Source: Lentisphaeria bacterium (GTDB taxonomy: Bacteria; Verrucomicrobiota; Lentisphaeria; Victivallales; Victivallaceae). From it: DNA of 45,251 bases. The stretch spans positions 1-45,251 of the forward strand of contig JAFTUS010000134.1 in the NCBI GenBank assembly GCA_017466125.1, in the 5' to 3' direction. A program made the translations under genes and the position numbers. Below the pieces are notes generated by a model. That model did no database searches and was not told the origin of the DNA. It was given only the letters and a program-made list of their open reading frames with translations. Shown here piece by piece: positions 1 to 6,213 of the stretch (its first letter is position 1; the number at the start of each line of letters is the position of its first letter).

Positions 1-165
1 ACTTGCTTTGCAAGTATGATGCGGTGTATTTTTGTGAGCGGCACTCTCCGTATGTTTCCGTACACATCCGTACTGATCCGTACAAATAAAGCGTTTGAAA
101 AAATCACGGCAGAGTTGTGAGGTGACCACCAACAGTTCGATCAGGGTGAATTGTTTCTTTCTCAT
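1..165 (-). CDS. Prepilin-like protein, N-terminal part (runs off left edge)
   Basis: A start codon at 165 follows a good AAAGGAG site and opens 55 residues without a stop to the window edge. The protein begins [14 protein letters not shown], the class III / type II secretion pseudopilin signature with Glu at +5 of the mature form. After FTLIELLVV the usual hydrophobic continuation ([16 protein letters not shown], seen in two other genes here) is replaced by a polar, Cys/His-rich stretch starting TSQLCRDFFKRF. This is either an insertion inside the signal helix or a frameshifted, decayed copy. The true C-terminus lies outside the window. The first bases (1-15) form a perfect stem of 6 bp with a 3-nt loop. 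It is read in the same direction as, and just after, a regulator remnant. Confidence 0.6.
   Translation of the reverse strand, partial: MRKKQFTLIELLVVTSQLCRDFFKRFICTDQYGCVRKHTESAAHKNTPHHTCKAS
55..83. repeat. Three 10-bp phased TCCGTAC repeats
   Basis: The heptamer TCCGTAC occurs three times at an exact 10-bp period (57-63, 67-73, 77-83), preceded by a related CTCCGTATG at 46-54. The repeats lie inside the odd polar segment of the prepilin-like reading frame. One repeat per helical turn would place them on one face of the DNA. Confidence 0.7.
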
Positions 166-193
166 TTTTTTCTCCTTTGTTTTAGGGGTGATA

Positions 194-436
194 TCAATTA
201 TAATTCAAATGACAACGGGATGCCAAAAAGGAAAAACGGGGGTCTGACGCATGCTGTTCCCGAAGACGTTGTGCTTCAGCGGACGGGTAGAAAACCGACG
301 GGATAATAATTTTCTGAACTTCTTTTCCGGGGTGTTCAATGCGGTCGATCAGCAGTTCCACCGCAGCGGTCAGACGTTCACGGAAGGGCAGATAGAGCAG
401 CCCGTCCGGGGCCCTGTCCAATAGCGGCAGCAGCAT
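194..436 (-). pseudogene. Remnant of a LacI/GntR-type regulator, C-terminal fragment
   Basis: This 80-codon frame encodes a segment resembling the extreme C-terminus of LacI-family sugar-binding domains: RLTAAVELLIDRIEHPGKE followed by a short beta strand, as in the usual 'A..LLL.RI.HP' ending. There is no ribosome-binding site, the frame is closed about 50 bp upstream by a stop, and upstream codons are low-complexity AT. That fits a 5'-truncated relic. It precedes the prepilin-like gene, as regulators do elsewhere in the window. A chance reading frame cannot be excluded. Confidence 0.4.
197..226 (-). promoter_or_regulatory. Promoter of the left-edge prepilin-like gene
   Basis: On the minus strand TTGGCA (226-221) and a perfect TATAAT (202-197) are 18 bp apart, ending 32 bp before the start codon at 165. 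It sits inside the 3' end of the regulator remnant. Confidence 0.5.
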
Positions 437-497
437 TGAGAAAAAAATTAAAAGTTTTTCGATACGAAAAAAAATCCGATTTTTATTTTATTTGCAC

Positions 498-525
498 TTG
501 ATTTGCGGTCAAAGCAGTTTATAGT
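498..525 (+). promoter_or_regulatory. Promoter of the fur/perR-dfx-rd operon
   Basis: TTGATT (498-503), a 16-bp spacer and TATAGT (520-525) lie 35 bp before the regulator start. The same hexamers and spacing recur at the regulator promoter near 41.55 kb. The AT-rich region from 437 to 560 otherwise holds no gene. A PerR/Fur box is plausible around the -10 but no clean palindrome is visible. Confidence 0.55.
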
Positions 526-560
526 ATATTGGAAACATTATTAAATGAGAAAGATTATCA

Positions 561-962
561 ATGAATAAAACCATTCAGCGGGAGGCGATCCTCCATGAAC
601 TGCGGATGCGGAAAGATCATCCGACTGCCGAAGAACTGTACGGCGCACTCCATGAGGCCATGCCCCAGTTGAGCCTGGGGACGGTGTACCGCAATCTGGA
701 ACAGCTCTCCGCCGCAGGGATCATCCGCAAACTGGATGTTTCCGGCAAAAGAATGCGTTTTGACGGCGATATCTCCCCGCACCACCATATCCGGTGCCGG
801 GAGTGCGGCGGCGTGCGGGATATTCCCGGCGCAGCGACGATGGTTTTGGACAGGCAGATGGAGCGCATGAAAGAGGAGTACCAATGCGACTCCTATACGC
901 TTGAATTCAAAGGGGTTTGTCCGGCATGTTCCGCATCCGGCAAACAAAACAAACTGCAATAA
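561..962 (+). CDS. Fur-family regulator, PerR-like
   Basis: 133 residues, the normal Fur/PerR length. The winged helix spans about 18-60 (HPTAEELYGAL...GTVYRNLEQLSAAGII). The dimerisation domain holds the regulatory metal region (D68/D70, H74-H76) and two CxxC pairs (C79/C82 and C120/C123) for structural zinc. An Asp ahead of the His cluster, rather than Glu as in Fur, and the downstream superoxide reductase both favour a PerR-type peroxide sensor. It is the first gene of a four-gene unit with 15-21 bp gaps, so it probably controls its own operon. The family is secure; PerR versus Fur is inference. Confidence 0.88.
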   Translation: MNKTIQREAILHELRMRKDHPTAEELYGALHEAMPQLSLGTVYRNLEQLSAAGIIRKLDVSGKRMRFDGDISPHHHIRCRECGGVRDIPGAATMVLDRQMERMKEEYQCDSYTLEFKGVCPACSASGKQNKLQ

Positions 963-977
963 AAAGGAGAAATTGCA

Positions 978-1358
978 ATGAGAACAGAAAGAAATCAGGT
1001 GTTCAAGTGCAAGCATTGCGGCCAGGTGCTGGAAGTGCTTGACGGCGGTATGCCGCCGGTATGCTGCGGCGAACCGATGCTGCTGCAAACCGCCAATACC
1101 GTAGAGGCATCACGGGAGAAACATATCCCGGTGATCGAAGTCCAGGATAACGGCATCCTTGTCAAAATCGGCAGCGAACCGCACCCGATGACCGAGGAAC
1201 ACTATATCCAGTGGATCGAAGTGATCAACGGCTGCTACTCCAACCGTTATTATTTCAAACCCGGAGACCGGCCGCAGGTGGCATTTTATGTCCCGATGCA
1301 GCCAAATCTGGTCGTTCGTGCTTACTGCAATATACATGGTTTGTGGCAAAATAAATAA
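978..1358 (+). CDS. dfx: Desulfoferrodoxin (superoxide reductase, 2Fe type)
   Basis: 126 residues with both iron centres. Center I (desulforedoxin-like Cys4 site): C11, C14, C29, C30. Center II (catalytic): E47 and H49 of the EKHIP motif, H69, H75, C117 and H120 in CNIHGLW. It reduces superoxide to hydrogen peroxide in the cytoplasm without releasing oxygen, taking electrons from rubredoxin, which is encoded 15 bp downstream. A ribosome-binding site AAAGGAG is 8 bp before the ATG. Regulation by the preceding PerR-like protein is likely. Confidence 0.96.
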   Translation: MRTERNQVFKCKHCGQVLEVLDGGMPPVCCGEPMLLQTANTVEASREKHIPVIEVQDNGILVKIGSEPHPMTEEHYIQWIEVINGCYSNRYYFKPGDRPQVAFYVPMQPNLVVRAYCNIHGLWQNK

Positions 1359-1373
1359 GAAAGGAAACTTGTT

Positions 1374-1535
1374 ATGCAGAAATATGTATGTGATGTATGC
1401 GGTTATATCTATGACCCCGCCGAAGGCGATCCCGCCAGCGGCATCCAGCCCGGAACTGCATTTGAAGATATTCCGGAAGATTGGGTCTGCCCCGATTGCG
1501 GCGTGAGCAAAGAAAATTTTTCACCGCTGGAATAA
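1374..1535 (+). CDS. Rubredoxin
   Basis: A 53-residue protein beginning [15 protein letters not shown], with the two rubredoxin knuckles C6-x2-C9 and C39-x2-C42 binding one iron. The conserved aromatic core (Y4, Y11, Y13, W37) and the EDWVCPDCG block are present. The length is typical. It sits 15 bp after the desulfoferrodoxin stop with an AAAGGAAA ribosome site. Its likely role is to carry electrons to the superoxide reductase. Confidence 0.96.
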   Translation: MQKYVCDVCGYIYDPAEGDPASGIQPGTAFEDIPEDWVCPDCGVSKENFSPLE

Positions 1536-1556
1536 GATAACACGGGGAGGATCATT

Positions 1557-1904
1557 GTGAAACGCTTTTTTGCTCTGTTGTCAGCAGCCGTTCTGCTGGG
1601 CGGTCTCTGCGGTTGTGCCGGTATGGAAAATGTGGAGAATTCCAAAAAACTCCGTGTCGGTATGACCAAAGCACAGGTTCAGCAAATCATGGGTGAACCG
1701 CTTGCCGGTGAAACATTCTGTACGCCGGATGTCTGGTTCTATCAAATTCAGACGGTTTGGGCTGACGGTCTTACGACCGAAGATGAGTGTATGCCGCTTG
1801 TTTTCAAGGACGGCAAACTTGCCGGTTGGGGAACGGTGTTCTACACCCATTTCCGTCAGCAGAAAGTAAGTGAGGCGCAAGCCGCGACTCCGGAAAAACT
1901 CTGA
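1557..1904 (+). CDS. Small lipoprotein, SmpA/OmlA or DUF3192-like
   Basis: 115 residues with a GTG start behind a GGGGAGG site. An export signal ends in the lipobox LCGC, giving a lipidated Cys at residue 20. The mature part carries the VGMTKAQVQQIMGEP motif shared by SmpA/OmlA (BamE-like) and DUF3192 proteins, then an aromatic-rich strand and GKLAGWG. It should sit on the inner face of an envelope membrane. It is the last gene before the terminator of the PerR operon; a link to oxidative stress is suggested only by position. Confidence 0.7.
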   Translation: MKRFFALLSAAVLLGGLCGCAGMENVENSKKLRVGMTKAQVQQIMGEPLAGETFCTPDVWFYQIQTVWADGLTTEDECMPLVFKDGKLAGWGTVFYTHFRQQKVSEAQAATPEKL

Positions 1905-1922
1905 TTTCCCTGTTGTCCGTAC

Positions 1923-1953
1923 AAAAACCGTTGCATCCCCGCAACGGTTTTTT
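1923..1953. terminator. Bidirectional rho-independent terminator
   Basis: AAAAACCGTTGC and GCAACGGTTTTT flank a 6-nt loop (stem 1923-1934 with 1941-1952) and continue into a T-run. It lies between convergent genes and can serve both. Confidence 0.85.
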
Positions 1954-1958
1954 TGTGC

Positions 1959-2648
1959 TTATACCGTTTTTTTCCGGTAGATGCCGTTGGCGATCTTCCG
2001 GTCGATGATTTCGCGCAGCCGTGCTTTGGGCAGCAGTTTTGCCAGCGTTCCGCCGATGCTGCGGACGGTTGCTTTGTATTGCTCCATCAAGCGGTGTTCT
2101 TCCAACCACGGCGGTTCGGCAGTGACCCGGTCGAGGGCACGGACGATTTTTTCTGCGATGGAGTTGTAATAACCGGTCAGCAACTCTGCTGTTCCGGTCG
2201 TTTGCGCTTTGCACCGGTGGTACAGTTCCATGCCGTTCAGGTGCAGATTTTCCGTGCGGGGGTAGTGCGAACACATCAAGTTCCACGGAGAGCCGTCAGG
2301 GAGCGTTCTGTCTCCGCCTTCTCTGAAATCCGTCCGCAGAAGCACTGCGGGCATATCCAGCATTTTGGCAAAACAGAATTCCACCACCGTTCCGGAGTCC
2401 AGATCGGTTCCGTCAAAGTTGGCAACGATCACATCACAGGTGAACAGCAGTTCAAAATCGGCGTCCCGGATGCTTTGCGAGGTGCGTTCTTTTACTTCAC
2501 ATTCACCATTTTGCGGCAGAATGACCTGATATTTTCCATTTGAACAGCGGTCAATGGCATCGGCGAGCAGCAGATTGCCCCCGAGGTCTTTGCTGTCAAA
2601 GAGGTCTCCGGCGAAATAGATGCGCAGCGGGCGGCTGGGTTCTTCCAT
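1959..2648 (-). CDS. Nucleoside 2-deoxyribosyltransferase-like protein
   Basis: 229 residues. The N-terminal two thirds matches the nucleoside 2-deoxyribosyltransferase fold: YFAGDLFD at 11-18 (beta1 loop), CDVIVANFDG at 71-80 and D84-S-G-T-x-x-E90, where the Glu would be the nucleophile that attacks C1' of the deoxyribose. The C-terminal 70-80 residues are an extra helical segment beyond the usual 150-residue enzyme. The likely role is nucleobase exchange or hydrolysis of deoxynucleosides (salvage or nucleotide sanitation). The start directly abuts the lpxB stop, with a strong GAGGAGG site inside the end of lpxB, so the two are coexpressed. Exact substrate unknown. Confidence 0.75.
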   Translation of the reverse strand: MEEPSRPLRIYFAGDLFDSKDLGGNLLLADAIDRCSNGKYQVILPQNGECEVKERTSQSIRDADFELLFTCDVIVANFDGTDLDSGTVVEFCFAKMLDMPAVLLRTDFREGGDRTLPDGSPWNLMCSHYPRTENLHLNGMELYHRCKAQTTGTAELLTGYYNSIAEKIVRALDRVTAEPPWLEEHRLMEQYKATVRSIGGTLAKLLPKARLREIIDRKIANGIYRKKTV

Positions 2649-3806
2649 TTACGCCTCCTCATTGCAGGTGATCGCCAATGCCGCCTGACGCGCGGCACTG
2701 CCGCTCTGTGCCGCAAGCATGTTGCGGACTTCGAGCATGTCGGCTTCCACCTCCTGACGGCGTTCCCCGCCGGGGAGGATGCGTTCCACGGCGGGAACGA
2801 TATTTTCCGTTTTGAAACGGTGCTGTAAAAATTCCTCAAACACCACCTTGTCGGCAATGATGTTGGTCATGGTGAAAAATCCGCGAAAGAGTTTGACTTG
2901 CAGTAAAAGGGCAATGATGATCGAAAGCCAGCTGACCCGGTAGCCGACGACCAGCGGCAGTCCGGCAATGGCGGATTCGACCGTCACCGTGCCGCTTGCG
3001 GCGAGGCCGGTACCTGCTTTCTGCTGCCATACGCCGGTATCTCCCGTGCTGACTGAAATTTCCGGCAGTGCATTGTTCCGTTTGCGGAAATCTTCGATCA
3101 TTTTACAGCAGAGGTCGGCAACTTTTTGGCGGGGGGTACTCAAAAAGAAATGCAGTTGCGGATGTTTTTCCGAGATCTGACAGACGGACTCCAGCATGAC
3201 CGGCAGCAGCCGTTCGATTTCCATGACCCGGCTGCCGGGGAGCAGCAGAAAGGCGTTCGGGTCGCGGGTGATCGCCGGGTCGCGGCGGCCCTCGACGATG
3301 TCCACCAGCGGATGACCGACAAAATCCGGTTTGAGGGGTGTTTTTTCAAAAACCTCCACTTCAAAGGGGAAGATCACCAGCATTTTTGTACAGATTTTCG
3401 CCAGAACCGGCAGCCGCCATTTGCCCCAGACCCACAAATGGGGGCAGACGTACCAGATCACCGGAATTTTATTGCGGTACATCACCCACGCAAACAGCAG
3501 ATTAAATCCGGGATAGTCGATCAGCACCACCCGGTCGGGACGTTCTGTTTTCGCCTGTTTTACGAGTTTGAAAAAGATGTTGATAAAAGTGAAGATATGT
3601 TTCAGGATCTCGACAAATCCGATAACTCCGAGTTCGGTGGAGTCCACCCGTATATCGATCCCGGCGGCGATCATTTTGGGGCCGCCCATTCCGGCGATGC
3701 GGATCGTTTCGCCGCGGCCGGCGGCGATCAGACGCAATTCCTCCGCCAGTTTTGCTCCGTACATATCTCCGGATGCCTCTCCGGAAAGAATCCAGATATT
3801 CTTCAT
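2649..3806 (-). CDS. lpxB: Lipid-A-disaccharide synthase
   Basis: 385 residues, the usual LpxB length. It begins MKNIWILSGEASGDMYGAKL (the GEASGD motif) and carries GMGGPKM, a hydrophobic membrane-contact segment near 70-90, VLIDYPGFN, YVCPHLWVWGKWR and FVGHPLVD, and LLPGSR, all LpxB landmarks. It is a family GT19 enzyme joining UDP-2,3-diacylglucosamine to lipid X at the inner membrane. Its presence shows that the organism makes lipid A and has an outer membrane. It is first in a two-gene unit with the following deoxyribosyltransferase-like gene. The other lpx genes are not nearby. Confidence 0.95.
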   Translation of the reverse strand: MKNIWILSGEASGDMYGAKLAEELRLIAAGRGETIRIAGMGGPKMIAAGIDIRVDSTELGVIGFVEILKHIFTFINIFFKLVKQAKTERPDRVVLIDYPGFNLLFAWVMYRNKIPVIWYVCPHLWVWGKWRLPVLAKICTKMLVIFPFEVEVFEKTPLKPDFVGHPLVDIVEGRRDPAITRDPNAFLLLPGSRVMEIERLLPVMLESVCQISEKHPQLHFFLSTPRQKVADLCCKMIEDFRKRNNALPEISVSTGDTGVWQQKAGTGLAASGTVTVESAIAGLPLVVGYRVSWLSIIIALLLQVKLFRGFFTMTNIIADKVVFEEFLQHRFKTENIVPAVERILPGGERRQEVEADMLEVRNMLAAQSGSAARQAALAITCNEEA

Positions 3807-3845
3807 AAAACAGGTCCTTTTCTGAACAGTGATTTAACGGTAGAT

Positions 3846-3874
3846 AATTTACAGCCTCACAATCATTTTTTCAA
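3846..3874 (-). promoter_or_regulatory. Promoter of lpxB unit
   Basis: Minus strand: TTGAAA (3874-3869), 17-bp spacer, TAAATT (3851-3846), 40 bp before the start codon. Confidence 0.55.
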
Positions 3875-3977
3875 CCGTCAAATCACGCAAAGAGTCTGAA
3901 AAATCACAGATATTCCATGAATTTTTCAGGAAAGTATAAAAATTCTCTGTTTCAAGTAGAAAAAGAGTTTTATTTGC

Positions 3978-4006
3978 TTGACAAAACAGACTTTTTGTGC
4001 TATTTT
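3978..4006 (+). promoter_or_regulatory. Promoter of the transhydrogenase operon
   Basis: A consensus -35 TTGACA (3978-3983), 17-bp spacer and TATTTT (4001-4006), about 45 bp before the first gene. The best -35 hexamer in the window, suggesting strong constitutive expression. Confidence 0.65.
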
Positions 4007-4051
4007 TACAAATTTGAAAAACTTCTGAATATATCGATATGGAAATGATCT

Positions 4052-4504
4052 ATGGAACAGAAATTCTCTTATCTGGAAAAAATCGGAAAAGAGTCCAGCA
4101 ACCTCATTAAAGGGCTTCAGGCCATTCAGGGGGTGGAAGGGTACGTTTCCGATGACGGGATCCGCGCGGCGGCGGAGTATTTCAATATTCCTGCCGTGGA
4201 AGTGGAGGGGGTTCTCTCTTTCTATGCCCAGTTCAAGCGTGTGAAGCCCGGCCGTTTCAAAATCGCTGTCTGTGACGGCACTGCCTGTCATATCAAAGGT
4301 TCCGTCCAGATCGGCGGCTGGCTTCAGCAGGAATTGGGCATCAAAGACGGTGAAACCGATGCCGAAGGACGTTTCTCGCTCGAAACGGTCGCCTGTCTGG
4401 GGTGCTGCAGTCTCGCTCCTGTTATGAGCATCAACGGCAGGGTTTACGGTAAACTCGATCGCAAAACAGTGAATAAAATTCTCAGGGAGTACCGGGAAAA
4501 ATGA
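4052..4504 (+). CDS. stnA: NuoE-like [2Fe-2S] subunit of Stn-type transhydrogenase
   Basis: 150 residues: an N-terminal helical bundle (GYVSDDGIRAAAEYFNIP) and a thioredoxin-like domain with four cluster ligands, C74 and C79 (CDGTAC) and C115 and C119 (CLGCC). This is the 24-kDa/HydC/HndA family, which carries electrons next to the FMN subunit. The stop overlaps the next start by 4 bp (ATGA), implying translational coupling and a fixed complex. With the next two genes it gives the composition of StnABC, the Sporomusa-type Nfn. The family is certain; the Stn assignment comes from gene order and the third subunit. Confidence 0.85.
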   Translation: MEQKFSYLEKIGKESSNLIKGLQAIQGVEGYVSDDGIRAAAEYFNIPAVEVEGVLSFYAQFKRVKPGRFKIAVCDGTACHIKGSVQIGGWLQQELGIKDGETDAEGRFSLETVACLGCCSLAPVMSINGRVYGKLDRKTVNKILREYREK

Positions 4505-6213
4505 GTAATTCAGTAAAATTTTTCCGGGTCGGCATGGCAAGTTGCGGCATCGCCGCCGGTGCAGACAGGGTTTTCGATGCCCTGAAAGAAAAAACATCCC
4601 TGCCCGTTCTGGCGGTGGGGTGTCTCGGACACTGTTACGCCGAACCCGTCGTGGAGGCTGTTCTTGAAGACAACTCCTCCGTCTTTTACCGTGATGTTGC
4701 CGCCGGTGATGTGGATGATATCCTGAACCTTGCCGATGTCAAGCGGTTTGAAATTCCTGCTCTCCGCAAAGAAAAAGAGTTTGTGAAAGTGCTTGCCCTC
4801 GCCGGACGCATCGTTCCGACCGATTTCGATGATTATGTTGCCAACGGCGGATACGAGGGGTTGAAAAAAGCCCTTGCCATGACTCCGGAAGAGGTTGTCG
4901 CAACTGTAAAGATCTCCGGTCTGCGGGGCAGGGGTGGCGGCGGTTTCCCCACCGGTACAAAATGGAGTTTCCTCGCCGCAAAACAGGCGGAAGAGAAGAT
5001 CCTTATCTGCAACGCCGATGAGGGCGACCCCGGTGCGTTTATGGACCGTTCCCTTATGGAAAGCGTGCCGCATCAGGTGTTGGAAGGTATGCTGATCGCC
5101 GCTTATGCCACCGGAGCAACCAAACTTTTCATCTACTGCCGTGCCGAATACCCCATGGCGATCAAACATCTCAATATCGCCATTGACCAGATTTACGAAC
5201 ACAAACTCAACGTCATTGACGGCAGAGAACTGGAAATCATCATCAAAGAGGGGGCGGGTGCCTTTGTCTGCGGCGAAGAGACCGCTCTGATCGCGTCGCT
5301 GGAAGGACAGCGCGGTACGCCCCGTTTCCGTCCGCCGTTCCCCACGGACAGCGGGTACAAGCAGTTCCCGACCATGATCAACAACGTTGAAACGTACGGC
5401 AACGTACCCGTGATTTTCCGCGAAGGCGCAGAAGCGTACGCCTCCGTCGGCACGGAGGGCAGCAAAGGCACCAAGATCTTTGCCCTCGCCGGTGACTTGA
5501 AGAACCCCGGACTGGTGGAAGTCCCCATGGGCATCACGCTCCGTGAGATCGTCTTTGAGATCGGCGGTGCCGACCCCGCAACCGTCAAGGCCGTTCAGAC
5601 CGGCGGTCCCTCCGGCGGCTGTATCCCGGTGGAACTTTTCGATACTCCTGTGGACTATGACTCACTGAAACAACTCGGTGCCATTATGGGGTCCGGCGGC
5701 ATGATCGTGATCGGCAAAGACCGCTGTATGGTGGAGACCGCCCGCTATTTTCTGGACTTCACCCACCGTGAAAGTTGCGGCAAATGTACGTTCTGCCGTG
5801 TCGGTACGACCCGCATGTTTGAAACCCTTGAACGCATCGTCGCCGGAAAGGGCACGATGGACGATATCGCTCTGCTGGAGGATCTCGGCCCGAAAATCAA
5901 AGCAGGTTCGCTCTGCGGACTGGGACAGACTGCCCCAAATCCGGTACTGGCAACTCTGCGCTACTACCGGCACGAATACGAAGCACACGTCAAAGATCAT
6001 CAATGCGAAGCGTTGCAGTGCAGTGCGCTGGTGGATCTGAAACTGGATCGATCCTTGTGCATCAAATGCCGTCTCTGCATCAAAAACTGTCCTGTCGGGG
6101 CGATTTCCGATGATTTTGTGATCGATAACAATAAATGCACCCGTTGCAACAGTTGTATGGCGGCATGTCCGAAAAAGGCCATACGGCGTGTAAAGAAAGG
6201 GGCGAATGAATAA
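4501..6213 (+). CDS. stnB: NuoF-like FMN/NADH subunit of Stn-type transhydrogenase
   Basis: 570 residues in three parts. First, a thioredoxin-like N-domain (1-100) with only three evident Cys (C15, C41, C45), so its 2Fe-2S site may be incomplete. Second, a NuoF core: GRGGGGFPTGTKW at 143-155 and NADEGDPGAF at 171-180 for FMN/NADH, GAGAFVCGEETAL near 251, and a [4Fe-4S] site at C426, C429, C432 and C472. Third, a C-terminal two-cluster ferredoxin (C520/523/526/530 and C546/549/552/556). This is the HydB/HndC layout, the site where electrons enter or leave as NADH and where bifurcation is thought to be centred. Overlaps both neighbours by a few bases. Confidence 0.88.
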   Translation: MSNSVKFFRVGMASCGIAAGADRVFDALKEKTSLPVLAVGCLGHCYAEPVVEAVLEDNSSVFYRDVAAGDVDDILNLADVKRFEIPALRKEKEFVKVLALAGRIVPTDFDDYVANGGYEGLKKALAMTPEEVVATVKISGLRGRGGGGFPTGTKWSFLAAKQAEEKILICNADEGDPGAFMDRSLMESVPHQVLEGMLIAAYATGATKLFIYCRAEYPMAIKHLNIAIDQIYEHKLNVIDGRELEIIIKEGAGAFVCGEETALIASLEGQRGTPRFRPPFPTDSGYKQFPTMINNVETYGNVPVIFREGAEAYASVGTEGSKGTKIFALAGDLKNPGLVEVPMGITLREIVFEIGGADPATVKAVQTGGPSGGCIPVELFDTPVDYDSLKQLGAIMGSGGMIVIGKDRCMVETARYFLDFTHRESCGKCTFCRVGTTRMFETLERIVAGKGTMDDIALLEDLGPKIKAGSLCGLGQTAPNPVLATLRYYRHEYEAHVKDHQCEALQCSALVDLKLDRSLCIKCRLCIKNCPVGAISDDFVIDNNKCTRCNSCMAACPKKAIRRVKKGANE

